This document shows positions 54,764 through 63,594 of a stretch of DNA of 64,000 nucleotides, piece after piece; within the stretch, counting starts at the first letter, position 1; each line of letters begins with the position of its first letter. Location: NCBI GenBank assembly GCA_041394265.1, contig JAWKIO010000005.1, positions 3,038,001 to 3,102,000 on the forward strand, written 5' to 3'. Origin of the DNA: Acidimicrobiales bacterium (GTDB lineage Bacteria > Actinomycetota > Acidimicrobiia > Acidimicrobiales > SZUA-35). The position numbers and the translations under genes are program-made. The notes under the pieces are model-generated. The model saw only the letters and a program-made list of their open reading frames with translations, searched no databases and had not been told where the DNA came from.

Positions 54764-55635
54764 TGGCCCGCCGATCCAAGCGCCCGGACTCCGGGGTGTC
54801 GGGCTGCTGCATCATCGACAAGCCTGCCGGCATGACCAGCCACGATGTCGTCGACCGGCTGCGTCGTTCGCTCGGCACCCGCAAGGTCGGGCACGCCGGC
54901 ACCCTCGATCCCGACGCCACCGGTGTGCTCGTGCTCGGGGTCGGCAAGGCCACCAAGCTGCTCCAGTTCGTCAGCGGCGCCGACAAGACCTACGAGTGCG
55001 AGGTCGTTTTCGGTACCGAGACCAACACGCTCGACGCTGCGGGCGAGGTGACGAGCCGCCACGACATGGCCGACCTCCGGCCCGAGCAGGTGGCCGAGGC
55101 CGCCGAGCAGTTCGTCGGCGACATCCTGCAGGTGCCACCCATGGTGTCGGCGATCAAGATCGACGGGAAGCGTCTCCACGAGCTGGCCCGTGAGGGCATC
55201 GAGGTCGAACGCGAGGCCCGACCCGTCACCGTCTTCTCACTGGCCACGGCAGCAACCGACGATCCGCTGGTCTACACCATGGCAGTCCACTGCAGCTCCG
55301 GCACGTACGTGCGCACGCTCGGGGCCGACCTGGGCACTGCACTCGGCGGCGGTGCCCACATTCGCGCCTTGCGCCGCCCGTCGGTGGGTCCGTTCACGCT
55401 GGCCGACGCCTCGACGCTCGACGAGCCGGTGCTCCTGCCGGTGGGCGAGATGCTGCGAGGCATGCCTCGGCTCGAGGTCGACGACGACGTGCTCGCGTTG
55501 GTGCGCAATGGTCGACCGCTGGGGGAGAGCGCCGGTTCCGGACGCTTCGCCATTTGCAACCATGCCGGCGACGTCGTCGCCATCTACGAGGCGGTCGATG
55601 GTCTGCTCAAACCCCTGAAGGTGCTGGCGCACTGA
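54763..55635 (+). CDS. truB: tRNA pseudouridine(55) synthase TruB
   Basis: TruB makes pseudouridine 55 in the T-loop of tRNAs. The 290-residue protein has the catalytic Asp49 in AGTLDPDATGVLVLGVG, DKPAGMTSHDVVDRL near the start, and the C-terminal CSSGTYVRTLGADLG. Start overlaps the rbfA stop (TGATG). Confidence 0.96.
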   Translation: MARRSKRPDSGVSGCCIIDKPAGMTSHDVVDRLRRSLGTRKVGHAGTLDPDATGVLVLGVGKATKLLQFVSGADKTYECEVVFGTETNTLDAAGEVTSRHDMADLRPEQVAEAAEQFVGDILQVPPMVSAIKIDGKRLHELAREGIEVEREARPVTVFSLATAATDDPLVYTMAVHCSSGTYVRTLGADLGTALGGGAHIRALRRPSVGPFTLADASTLDEPVLLPVGEMLRGMPRLEVDDDVLALVRNGRPLGESAGSGRFAICNHAGDVVAIYEAVDGLLKPLKVLAH

Positions 55636-55679
55636 CCAATTGTGCCGCCGGACCCCACTGCCGGTACCGTTTCCGTCCT

Positions 55680-56636
55680 GTGCAGGTGATCCGAGATCCG
55701 AAGTCGTGCCCATCGAATGGCCCTGGTCATGCGTTGACCATCGGCGCCTACGACGGCGTACACCAGGGGCACAGGGCGGTCATCGCTGCGACCCGGGCCA
55801 TGGCGGCCGAGCGTGGCCTCCAGAGCGCCGTCGTCACCTTCGACCCCCATCCGGCCCAGGTGCTGCGGCCCGACTCGGCGCCCAAGCTGCTGACCGATCT
55901 CGACCAGAAGCTCGAACTGCTCGAAGCGAGTGGCGTCGACACCGTCGTGGTCGTGCCCTTCGACGCCGAACGAGCCGAGGAGACCGCCGAGGAGTTCGTC
56001 GTCAACGTCCTCGTCGACTGCTTGCGTGCGAAGGCCGTGGTCGTCGGTCATGATTTCCACTTCGGCAAGAACCGCGCCGGCAACGTCGACGTGCTCACGA
56101 AATTGGGCATCGAGCATGACTTCGTGGTCGAGGGCATCCAGCTGCTGCCTCGTCCCGACGGCAAGGTCGAATCCGTGTCGTCGACCGCCATCCGGCGAGC
56201 ACTGGCCGGTGGTGAGGTGCGCACCGCCGCCGCACTGCTCGGGCGCAACCATGAGATCCGAGGTGTGGTCGTCGGCGGCGATCAACGAGGTCGCACCATC
56301 GGGTTCCCGACAGCGAACGTGGCGGTCCCGCTCGAGCGAGCCAAGCCGGCCGACGCCGTGTATGCGGGCTGGTACGTGCGCCCCGACGGCACCCGACACC
56401 CGGCGGCCATCAACATCGGCAAGCGGCCCACGTTCTACCAAGAGGCCGAGCATTCCTTGGTCGAGGCACACCTGATCGGGTTCGGCGGTGACCTCTACGG
56501 CGAGCTCGCCCGGGTGCAGTTCGTCGAGCTGATCCGGTCCGAGCAGCGCTTCGACGGCATCGAGGCGCTGAAGGCGCAGCTCGATCTCGACATCGCCAAA
56601 GCGATCGACATCCTGGCCCGCGACGAGCAGTCCTGA
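55680..56636 (+). CDS. ribF: bifunctional riboflavin kinase/FAD synthetase
   Basis: RibF phosphorylates riboflavin to FMN and adenylates it to FAD. N-terminal nucleotidyltransferase: LTIGAYDGVHQGHRAVI and VVGHDFHFGKNRAGNV, STAIRRAL. C-terminal kinase: GRTIGFPTANVAV, NIGKRPTF and FDGIEALKAQ. The 318-residue form starts at GTG 55680 (GTG 55686 is close by); the open frame upstream overlaps truB. It ends the long rimP-ribF operon before a hairpin. Confidence 0.95.
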   Translation: MQVIRDPKSCPSNGPGHALTIGAYDGVHQGHRAVIAATRAMAAERGLQSAVVTFDPHPAQVLRPDSAPKLLTDLDQKLELLEASGVDTVVVVPFDAERAEETAEEFVVNVLVDCLRAKAVVVGHDFHFGKNRAGNVDVLTKLGIEHDFVVEGIQLLPRPDGKVESVSSTAIRRALAGGEVRTAAALLGRNHEIRGVVVGGDQRGRTIGFPTANVAVPLERAKPADAVYAGWYVRPDGTRHPAAINIGKRPTFYQEAEHSLVEAHLIGFGGDLYGELARVQFVELIRSEQRFDGIEALKAQLDLDIAKAIDILARDEQS

Positions 56637-56643
56637 CGCGCCG

Positions 56644-56666
56644 GCGTCAGCGAGCGATGCTGACGC
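56644..56666 (+). terminator. hairpin after ribF
   Basis: GCGTCAGC pairs with GCTGACGC around a seven-base loop shortly after the ribF stop. No U-tract follows, but its position fits the end of the nusA-infB operon. Confidence 0.5.
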
Positions 56667-56799
56667 GCCCTCGTCACGAGTGGAGGTCGGGGATCACCCC
56701 GCTAGCGTTGTCCGCCGCTGTGCGCGACGACCGGACACCCCGTCCGACGCGTGACACGGCCGGGCCAACGATCCCACACGCTTCGAGGAGCATTCCATC

Positions 56800-57078
56800 A
56801 TGAGCAAGCCTGCCGCCAACCTGCCCAACAAGGCCGAGACCATCGCCAAGCACGCGCGCGGCGAGAACGACACCGGGTCGCCCGAGGTGCAGATCGCGCT
56901 CATGACGGATCGGATCAACCACCTGACCGCTCACTTGAAGGAGCACAAGAAGGACCACCACAGCCGTCGTGGCCTTCTGATGCTCGTCGGTCAGCGCCGT
57001 CGCATGCTCGACTACCTCGCCGGCATCGACGTCGAGCGCTACCGGGCGCTGATCGCCGAACTCGGCCTGCGCCGCTGA
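56800..57078 (+). CDS. rpsO: 30S ribosomal protein S15
   Basis: S15 of 92 residues, with GSPEVQIALMTDRINHLTAHLKEHKKDHHSRRGLLMLVGQRRRMLDYL in order. GAGGAGC precedes the ATG. rpsO-pnp is the classical pair; here a 390-bp gap with hairpins separates them. Confidence 0.97.
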   Translation: MSKPAANLPNKAETIAKHARGENDTGSPEVQIALMTDRINHLTAHLKEHKKDHHSRRGLLMLVGQRRRMLDYLAGIDVERYRALIAELGLRR

Positions 57079-57114
57079 TCCTCGCTCGCTCCTCACAACG
57101 AGGTTCCTGGGTCG

Positions 57115-57150
57115 GGCGACACGCTGTGTCGCTGGGCCGGGTGGCCCTTG
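57115..57150 (+). terminator. double hairpin after rpsO
   Basis: GCGACAC-GCT-GTGTCGC (57116-57132) is followed at once by GGGCC-GGGT-GGCCC (57134-57147) and TTG. Likely ends or attenuates the rpsO transcript. Confidence 0.5.
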
Positions 57151-57408
57151 CGCGGCCGATCCGCGTGGTTTCGACGCGCACCCGCTAGCCTCTGGAGGGT
57201 CGTCGGCATCGTGTCGGCGACGTTTGACGGTAGATCAGCGACCAGTTTCCGGCCCCTGAGCCCGCCCACCTCCTCCCGCCCGGCCTGACTGTTTCCCGCG
57301 TCGGTGCCGGTCGTTGACCCAGGTCAGCGATGAGCGCGCCCCGTTCGACCAGGTCGTAGCGGCGTCACGGATGGTCGTGCACGGTGCAGTGGCCGAAATC
57401 TGGGCTCT
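57151..57408. other. rpsO-pnp gap, no gene seen
   Basis: The middle of the 390-bp region between rpsO and pnp. I see no supported reading frame or repeat. A promoter for pnp is expected here, but no clear hexamer pair stands out. Confidence 0.3.
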
Positions 57409-57443
57409 GGTCTGCCAGCCGCAGCGAGGGTCGCTGCGGCAGA
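57409..57443 (+). promoter_or_regulatory. pnp leader hairpin
   Basis: GTCTGCC (57409-57415) pairs with GGCAGAC (57437-57443), a four-base bulge AGCC follows, then GCAGCGA (57420-57426) pairs with TCGCTGC (57430-57436) around GGG. It ends 25 bases before the pnp ATG. In E. coli the pnp leader hairpin is cut by RNase III for autoregulation; the same use here is inference. Confidence 0.6.
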
Positions 57444-57468
57444 CGAGAAACCCAAGGAGGCTTCCTTG

Positions 57469-59886
57469 ATGGAAGCGAAATCCGTAGCTGGAACCGTCAC
57501 CGGTGGTGACGGTCCAGACATGATCCTGGAGACCGGCAAGCTGGCAGGACTCGCCAGCGGTGCGGTCACCGCTCAAATGGGCGACACCACCGTGTTGGTG
57601 GCCGCCACCGGGGCCAAGAACGTCCGCGACGGGATCGACTTCTTCCCGCTCACGGTCGACGTCGAGGAGCGTTCCTATGCAGCCGGCAAGATCCCCGGCT
57701 CGTTCTTCCGGCGTGAGGGCCGGGCATCTGATGCCGCCACCCTCACCTGCCGCCTGATCGACCGTCCGCTCCGTCCGTCGTTCCCCGACGACTTCCGCAA
57801 CGAGACCCACATCGTGGTCACCGTGCTGTCGGCCGATCAGAAGAACCCGCACGACGTCCTCGCCATCAATGCGGCCTCGGCTGCCCTGATGGTGTCCGAC
57901 GTGCCGTTCAACGGTCCGATCGGCGCCGTGCGTCTCGCCTACACCACCGATGGTGAATGGCTCCCGCATCCCACCTACCAAGAGGGCGACGAGTCGGTCT
58001 TCGAGGTCGTCGTCGCCGGGCGTGAGCTCGAAGACGGCAAGGTCGCCGTCATGATGGTCGAGGCCGGCGGCACCGAGGGCTCGTGGACCAAGTACGAGAA
58101 CGGTGCCCCCAAGGTCGACGAGGCGGCGCTGGCGCAGGGTCTGCTCGAGGCCGAGCAGTACATCAAGGAATCCATCGCGGTTCAGAACCAGCTGGTCGAG
58201 GCCATCGGCGGCCGCCGAGCCCCGATGTCCTACCCGCAGCAGGCCGACTACACCGACGCCCAGATGGACGCCATCAAGGCCGCCGCCGAGGCCAAGCTCA
58301 CCGAGGTCATGTCGATCGCCGACAAGACCGAGCGGGCCGATGCCGAGTCCGCCCTGCGCGACGAGGCCGTCGCCTCGGTCCTCGCCGATCTGGGTGACGA
58401 CGCCGGCCGCGACACCGAAAAGCAGCTCAAGGCAGCCTTCCGCAGCCTGTCGAAGACCATCGTTCGTCGCCGCATCGTCGAGGAAGGCGCCCGTATCGAC
58501 GGTCGTGGCCCGACCGATCTGCGGCCCCTGTCGGCCGAGGTCGGCATCCTTCCCAAGGTGCACGGCTCGGGCCTGTTCCAGCGGGGAGAGACCCAGGTCC
58601 TCAACGTCACCACCCTGGGCATGAAGCGCATGGACCAGATGATCGACGGCATCGATCCGGTCGAGCGCAAGCGCTACATGCACCACTACAACTTCCCGCC
58701 GTTCTCCACCGGCGAGACCGGCTTCATGCGGGGACCGAAGCGGCGTGAGATCGGCCACGGCCTGCTCGCCGAGCGGGCTCTTGTCCCGGTCATCCCCTCG
58801 CTCGAGGAATGGCCCTACACCCTGCGCCTCGTGTCCGAGGTGCTGTCGTCCAACGGCTCCACCTCGATGGCGTCGGTCTGTGGTTCGACCCTGTCGCTGA
58901 TGGACGCCGGTGTGCCGATCAAGGCGCCCGTCGCCGGTATCGCCATGGGTCTGGTCTACGCCGAGGGCAAGTACACCACCCTCACCGACATCCTCGGCGC
59001 CGAGGATGCCTTCGGCGACATGGACTTCAAGGTCGCCGGCACCGCCGACTTCGTCACGGCCCTCCAGCTCGACACCAAGATCGACGGCATCCCCTCCGAC
59101 GTGCTCGCTGCGGCCCTCAACCAGGCCAAGGACGCCCGTCTCCAGATCCTCGAGGTCATGCAGGGTGCCATCGCTGCGCCCCGTGACGACGTGCGTGAAG
59201 GTGCACCGAAGATCGTCAGCTTCGAGATCCCGATCGACAAGATCGGCGAGGTCATCGGCCCGAAGGGCAAGGTCATCAACGCCATCCAGGCCGAAACCGG
59301 CGCCGATATCAGCGTCGACGACGACGGCATGGTCGGCACGGTGTCGATCTCGTCGTCCGATTCGGGCGTGGTGGCCGAGGCCGAGCGTCAGATCCGTCTG
59401 ATCCTCGACCCGCCCACCGCCGAGGTGGGGGCCACCTATCAGGGTCGTGTCGTGAACATCACCAAGTTCGGTGCGTTCGTGAACATCCTTCCCGGCCGTG
59501 ACGGCCTGCTGCACATCTCCAAGATCGGTGGCGGCAAGCGGATCGACAAGGTCGAAGACGTCCTCGAACTCGGCCAACCGGTCGAGGTCGTGGTCGAAGA
59601 CATCGACCCCAACGGCAAGGTGTCGCTGGCCATGGCCGGCGAAGCGCGGGCCCCGCGTGAGGCATCGTCTGACGATGCTCCGAGCGGCCGCTCGTCGTCC
59701 CGCTCGTCCGACGACGACGCCGACGCCGGCAGCGCCGAGTCGGTGTCGATGAGCTTCGACGAGGACTTTGCCGCCGACTTCGGTGATCTCGGTCCCGAAG
59801 GTGCGCCGGTGCCCGCCGAGGAGGATCGTCCCCGTCGTCGCCGTGGTGGTGGCGGTGGTCGCGGCCGTGGCCGCGGTCGCAACTGA
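57469..59886 (+). CDS. pnp: polyribonucleotide nucleotidyltransferase (PNPase)
   Basis: PNPase degrades RNA phosphorolytically from the 3' end. The 805-residue protein contains two RNase PH domains (FFPLTVDVEERSYAAGKIPG...FFRREGR near 65-90; LPKVHGSGLFQRGETQ and FSTGETGFMRGPKRREIGHG in the second half), a KH domain (IPIDKIGEVIGPKGKVINAI) and an S1 domain (GATYQGRVVNITKFGAFVNI). The tail is Arg/Gly-rich (RRRRGGGGGRGRGRGRN), probably RNA-binding. AAGGAGG precedes ATG 57469; TTG 57466 is next to it. Confidence 0.97.
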   Translation: MEAKSVAGTVTGGDGPDMILETGKLAGLASGAVTAQMGDTTVLVAATGAKNVRDGIDFFPLTVDVEERSYAAGKIPGSFFRREGRASDAATLTCRLIDRPLRPSFPDDFRNETHIVVTVLSADQKNPHDVLAINAASAALMVSDVPFNGPIGAVRLAYTTDGEWLPHPTYQEGDESVFEVVVAGRELEDGKVAVMMVEAGGTEGSWTKYENGAPKVDEAALAQGLLEAEQYIKESIAVQNQLVEAIGGRRAPMSYPQQADYTDAQMDAIKAAAEAKLTEVMSIADKTERADAESALRDEAVASVLADLGDDAGRDTEKQLKAAFRSLSKTIVRRRIVEEGARIDGRGPTDLRPLSAEVGILPKVHGSGLFQRGETQVLNVTTLGMKRMDQMIDGIDPVERKRYMHHYNFPPFSTGETGFMRGPKRREIGHGLLAERALVPVIPSLEEWPYTLRLVSEVLSSNGSTSMASVCGSTLSLMDAGVPIKAPVAGIAMGLVYAEGKYTTLTDILGAEDAFGDMDFKVAGTADFVTALQLDTKIDGIPSDVLAAALNQAKDARLQILEVMQGAIAAPRDDVREGAPKIVSFEIPIDKIGEVIGPKGKVINAIQAETGADISVDDDGMVGTVSISSSDSGVVAEAERQIRLILDPPTAEVGATYQGRVVNITKFGAFVNILPGRDGLLHISKIGGGKRIDKVEDVLELGQPVEVVVEDIDPNGKVSLAMAGEARAPREASSDDAPSGRSSSRSSDDDADAGSAESVSMSFDEDFAADFGDLGPEGAPVPAEEDRPRRRRGGGGGRGRGRGRN

Positions 59887-59911
59887 GCCCATCGCTCGGC
59901 ACGCCAACGAA

Positions 59912-59965
59912 CTCGGCCCCTCGGCCCTCGTCCACCTCCGGGTGGGCGGGGGCCGAGCCCGTTTT
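59912..59965 (+). terminator. terminator after pnp
   Basis: CTCGGCCCC (59912-59920) pairs with GGGGCCGAG (59949-59957), with an inner CCACC-TCCG-GGTGG stem, followed by GTTTTC. This is the best U-tract terminator candidate in this part of the window. Confidence 0.65.
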
Positions 59966-59972
59966 CGGCATC

Positions 59973-59978
59973 TAGACT
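59973..59978 (+). promoter_or_regulatory. TANNNT -10 hexamer of dapB
   Basis: TAGACT ends seven bases before ATG 59986, immediately after the pnp terminator, with no ribosome site: a leaderless dapB message is likely. Confidence 0.55.
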
Positions 59979-59985
59979 CGAGCCC

Positions 59986-60777
59986 ATGACGATTCGCGTT
60001 GGCGTGTTGGGAGCCGGGGGCAGAATGGGCCAGGCGGTGTGCCAGGCCGTGTGTGCCGATCCCGACCTCGAACTCGTGGCTGCGGTCGATCCGAGCTTCG
60101 CCGGCATCGACGTCGGCGAGGTCACCGGTGTTCTCGGCTGTGGGTTCGAGGTGGCCGGGTCCGTCGAGGCGCTGAGCGAGGCCGGCGCCGACGTCGCCAT
60201 CGACTTCACCCATCTCGACGCCACCCGGGCCAACCTCGAGTACCTGGGCGCAAACGGCATTCATGCCGTCGTCGGCACCTCCGGGTTCACCGAAGACGAC
60301 CATGTCGAGATCGCCTCGTGGTTCACCTCGTCGAACTGTCTGATCGCACCGAACTTCGCGATTGGCGCCGTGCTGATGATCCGCTTCGCCGAACTGGCGG
60401 CACCGTTCTTCGACACCGCCGAGATCATCGAACTCCACCACGACAACAAGATCGATGCGCCGAGCGGCACCGCCGTCGGCACGGCCGAACGAATGGCGAA
60501 GGCCTCGCCACAGTGGGCTGTCGATCCCACCAAGCACGAGACCATCGCCGGCGCTCGTGGCGCGAAGGGTCCGGCCGGGATCCCCATCCACTCGGTCCGG
60601 ATGCGAGGCATGGTGGCCCACCAGGAAATCCTGCTCGGCGCCGCGGGCCAGACGCTCACCCTGCGCCACGATTCCTACGACCGCTCGTCGTTCATGCCCG
60701 GCGTTGTGCTCGCCACCAAACGTGTGGGCGACACGCCCGGGTTGACCATCGGACTCGACGGGGTGCTCGGCCTGTGA
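59986..60777 (+). CDS. dapB: 4-hydroxy-tetrahydrodipicolinate reductase
   Basis: DapB reduces HTPA in the lysine/meso-diaminopimelate pathway. The 263-residue protein has the dinucleotide loop GVLGAGGRMGQAVCQAV, GTSGFTEDD, the catalytic region IIELHHDNKIDAPSGTA and HSVRMRGMVAHQEILLG. Its stop overlaps the next gene's GTG (GTGA). Confidence 0.96.
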   Translation: MTIRVGVLGAGGRMGQAVCQAVCADPDLELVAAVDPSFAGIDVGEVTGVLGCGFEVAGSVEALSEAGADVAIDFTHLDATRANLEYLGANGIHAVVGTSGFTEDDHVEIASWFTSSNCLIAPNFAIGAVLMIRFAELAAPFFDTAEIIELHHDNKIDAPSGTAVGTAERMAKASPQWAVDPTKHETIAGARGAKGPAGIPIHSVRMRGMVAHQEILLGAAGQTLTLRHDSYDRSSFMPGVVLATKRVGDTPGLTIGLDGVLGL

Positions 60778-61910
60778 GTCGCTGGCGGTCGCCCGGCCGG
60801 CGTGATGCCGACGGAGCGGCCGAACAGGTCGCGCCGGCGCCACCGCCGACCCCCGCTCCGCCCGCCCGGCCATCAGACCGCTCCTCCGCGCCCGAGCGCG
60901 AGGCCGACGCCACGTGGGCCCCGCCTGCGGTGCCGGCCCGGCCCTCGGGTGTGTCGTCAACGTCGCATGCGCAGCACGGCAGGCCCTCGACTGATCAGCC
61001 GGCGGTCCGTGAACTGGGCGACGAACTGTTGCGCCAGGCCGAGGCGCAGCGCCACGACCTGCCGCCCATCGTCGACTTCGACCAAGACGAGATCGAGGCG
61101 GTGTTGCGCCGAGCCAGTCAGCTCGGGGCGCACACGCACGCGAACCCGGCCGAGCTCGACTCGGCCACTCTCGCCGAGATCGCCGCCCAGGTTGGTATCC
61201 CGGCCTCGGCGGTGGCAGCAGCGGTGGCTGAGCGCAGGGTCGGCATCGACACCGACGCCTCGTGGCTCGATCGCCTGATCGGGCCCGACCAGATCTGGGC
61301 GGGCCGCCAATCGGCCGAGTCCAGCGAGCAGTCGACCGAACGAGTCGCCGAGTGGCTCGAGCGGGGCCACGGATTGCGGCCACGGATGACCGATGACGGC
61401 GTCGTGATCGCCACTCGTCGATCCGGACTCGCAGGCTCGGTGGTACGAACGGTCCGTTCGGCCCAGGGCAAGGGTGGCCTCGGAAAGGTCCGCGAAGTGC
61501 GGGCCACCTCGGTCTCGATCAGCGGCGATGCCCGAGGCGATGGCATGCGTGACGCTTCCGACAGCGACTACGCCGTCGGGTCGAACGTCGGTCACGGGGG
61601 AGCGGTGGCGCTGGTAGCCGACATCTCGGACCGGCGGGTCTCGGCCATGGCTGGCGGGGGTGCGGTCACGGCGGTCGGCACCCTCACCGTCGGCACGTTG
61701 GCGCTCGTCACCACGCCGGTCGTGTTGGCGGCGCTCCCGGTCGTTGCCGGCGCCGGTGTGCTCACCTCGCGGCTCGTGTTCCGCCCGACGGTCCGGCGGG
61801 TCCGCAACGAGCTCGACTACACCGCCGACCAGATCGCCCGAGGCAAGGAAGCGCCGTCGCTGCTCGGCGACCTCGCCACTCCGATCACCGACCGCCTCCG
61901 CCGCCGCTGA
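60774..61910 (+). CDS. hypothetical protein with two C-terminal membrane segments
   Basis: A 378-residue protein: about 80 residues of Pro/Ala/Arg low complexity, a helical region (VRELGDELLRQAEAQRHDLPPIVDFDQDEIEAVLRRASQLG...LAEIAAQVGIPASAVAAAVAE) that looks like a short helix-turn-helix-type repeat, a middle domain with beta pattern (RPRMTDDGVVIATRRSG), then two adjacent hydrophobic segments (TAVGTLTVGTLALVTTPVVLAALPVVAGAGVL) and a basic tail. No family recognised. Coupled to dapB by GTGA, but a shared function is not evident. Confidence 0.75.
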   Translation: MSRWRSPGRRDADGAAEQVAPAPPPTPAPPARPSDRSSAPEREADATWAPPAVPARPSGVSSTSHAQHGRPSTDQPAVRELGDELLRQAEAQRHDLPPIVDFDQDEIEAVLRRASQLGAHTHANPAELDSATLAEIAAQVGIPASAVAAAVAERRVGIDTDASWLDRLIGPDQIWAGRQSAESSEQSTERVAEWLERGHGLRPRMTDDGVVIATRRSGLAGSVVRTVRSAQGKGGLGKVREVRATSVSISGDARGDGMRDASDSDYAVGSNVGHGGAVALVADISDRRVSAMAGGGAVTAVGTLTVGTLALVTTPVVLAALPVVAGAGVLTSRLVFRPTVRRVRNELDYTADQIARGKEAPSLLGDLATPITDRLRRR

Positions 61911-62016
61911 CCCGTTCTGTGCGTCAAACACCTCGCGATCCCCGTTCTGTGCGCCAAACTTCCCGGCTGCGGGAACTCTGGCGCACAGAACGGGTGGGGG
62001 CGGTGAGAATGACCCA
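61911..62016. repeat. dispersed palindromic repeat block, copy 2
   Basis: Contains CCGTTCTGTGCG near 61912 and 61942 and its inverse at 61983-61994; 61941-61994 is a hairpin with 25-bp arms and loop GCTG. The block begins at the stop codon of the preceding gene and is nearly the reverse complement of 39336-39480. Confidence 0.92.
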
Positions 62017-62028
62017 CAGAAGGTGGCC

Positions 62029-62034
62029 TACGGT
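62029..62034 (+). promoter_or_regulatory. TANNNT -10 hexamer of permease gene
   Basis: TACGGT ends six bases before ATG 62041, directly downstream of the palindromic repeat block. Confidence 0.5.
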
Positions 62035-62040
62035 GCGGCG

Positions 62041-63342
62041 ATGACCTCGACGTCGAGTGGCACCCTCGTCCGACAGCTCGGCCTCGGTGGTGCCGTCGTC
62101 ACCGGGCTGGGGTCGATCCTCGGGACGGGCGTCTTCGTCTCCATCGCCATCGCTGCCGGCGAGGCCGGCGCCTGGGTGATGTTGGCAGCGCCGCTCGCGG
62201 CGCTGGTGGCGATCGGGAACGGGATGTCGTCGGCTCAGCTCGCCGCCGCTCATCCGGTGGCCGGCGGGACCTACGAGTACGGCTATCGCTACCTGCACCC
62301 GTGGGCGGGCCACGTGGCAGGCGTACTGTTCCTCACCGCCAAGTCGGCGTCGGCTGCCACCGCGGCGCTCGGCTTCGCCACCTATCTCCTCGCCCTGATC
62401 GGTGTCGACGACGGCTGGCGAGTTCCCATTGCCGTTGCCACGGTCGTGGCGGTGACCGCCCTGGTCATTGCCGGTGTTCGTCGGACCACCACGGTCAACC
62501 TGGTGCTGGTGGCGCTCACCATCGGTGCCCTGCTGGTGTTCGTCGTCGGTGGGACGGTCAGCCTCGCGACCGACGACCTCGACCCGGCTCGTCTCGACAT
62601 GTCGGGCTTCGCTGCGTGGTGGCGAGTCCTGCCCGAGGCGACCGCCCTGATGTTCGTCGCCTACACCGGCTACGGGCGGATCGCGACCCTGGGTGAGGAG
62701 GTGCGGGATCCTCGACAGACGATTCCAAGGGCCGTGATCGCGACCCTTGCGGTATCGGCCCTGCTGTACACGAGCGTCGCGGTCGTCGGGTGGCGGCTCG
62801 GTGGCATCGAGTGGCGGGTCGACGGTGCCGACGGTGAGCGGATCAACGCGCCGCTCGCTGCCCTGCTCGACGGCCCAGTGGCGCGAGTCATCGAGCTCGG
62901 TGCTCTTGCAGCCATGGTCGGCGTACTGCTCAACCTGGTGCTCGGCCTCTCCCGGGTCTGGCTCGCGATGGGCCGCCGCCGAGATCTTCCGCACGCGCTG
63001 GCCACGCTCGACGACCAACAAAATCCGACGCTGGCGGTCGTGGTCACCGGCGTGGTGGTCGGCGCCATCGCGCTGCTCGGCGACCTTCGATTGGCCTGGA
63101 GCTTCTCGGCGTTCACGGTCTTGCTCTACTACGCCGTCACCAACGCGGCCGCCCTGCGGCTACCGGCGGCGGACCGATGGGCGCCGCGCTTGCTGTCGTG
63201 GTTCGGCCTGGCGAGCTGCGCGTTCCTCGCCTTCTGGGTCGACGGGCGTGCGCTGGCGATGGGTGCTGCCCTCGTGACGGTGACTGTGCTCGGACGGATC
63301 GCCACGCAGCGGTTCGGAGCGCGACCCTCGGACCAGCGGTAG
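62041..63342 (+). CDS. APC-superfamily amino acid permease
   Basis: A 433-residue membrane transporter with about 12 hydrophobic segments. The APC hallmarks are GLGGAVVTGLGSILGTGVFV (segment 1, with the unwound GSILGTG), PVAGGTYEYGYRYLHPWAGH, and FVAYTGYGRIATLGEEVRDPRQTIPRAV. It probably imports amino acids or amines by proton or cation symport; substrate unknown. It precedes a SAM-riboswitch-controlled sulfur amino acid gene but has its own promoter hexamer and lies upstream of the riboswitch. Confidence 0.9.
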   Translation: MTSTSSGTLVRQLGLGGAVVTGLGSILGTGVFVSIAIAAGEAGAWVMLAAPLAALVAIGNGMSSAQLAAAHPVAGGTYEYGYRYLHPWAGHVAGVLFLTAKSASAATAALGFATYLLALIGVDDGWRVPIAVATVVAVTALVIAGVRRTTTVNLVLVALTIGALLVFVVGGTVSLATDDLDPARLDMSGFAAWWRVLPEATALMFVAYTGYGRIATLGEEVRDPRQTIPRAVIATLAVSALLYTSVAVVGWRLGGIEWRVDGADGERINAPLAALLDGPVARVIELGALAAMVGVLLNLVLGLSRVWLAMGRRRDLPHALATLDDQQNPTLAVVVTGVVVGAIALLGDLRLAWSFSAFTVLLYYAVTNAAALRLPAADRWAPRLLSWFGLASCAFLAFWVDGRALAMGAALVTVTVLGRIATQRFGARPSDQR

Positions 63343-63394
63343 CGATCAATCTGGTTGACATCGGCTTCGCCACGAATACACTGCCGAACAGCAT

Positions 63395-63520
63395 TTCGAG
63401 TGGCCCCAGTAGGGGTCCGGCAACCTGGGATGGACACCCAAGGTGCCTGCTCACTCACCGGCGTGGCAACACTCCGGCGGGGAGCGATGTGGCCAAGGCT
63501 CGCTTCGAGCCGAAGCAACA
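63395..63520 (+). promoter_or_regulatory. SAM riboswitch (SAM-I/SAM-IV clan)
   Basis: The core CCGGCAACC (63418-63426) followed by AAGGTGCC (63440-63447) is the conserved SAM-I/IV binding sequence. GAGTG (63398-63402) pairs with CACTC (63452-63456) as P1; GGCCCC/GGGGTC and CCTGGG/CCCAAGG form the two inner stems. Further hairpins (for example GGCTCG-CTT-CGAGCC near 63497-63511) follow. It controls the PLP enzyme gene starting at 63595. The SAM-IV type, typical of actinobacteria, is likelier than SAM-I. Confidence 0.7.
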
Positions 63521-63594
63521 AAGTGTCGGTAGCAACCTCACAAGGCGTGGCGAGACCACACGGGTGTCCACTCCAACGGCAAGGAGTTCGTGAC

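Noticed and set aside
57235..61383. A 1382-codon minus-strand open frame opposite pnp and dapB
   Set aside because: Its translation is low-complexity His/Arg/Gly-rich and lies antisense to two unmistakable genes. High-GC third positions create such long shadow frames.
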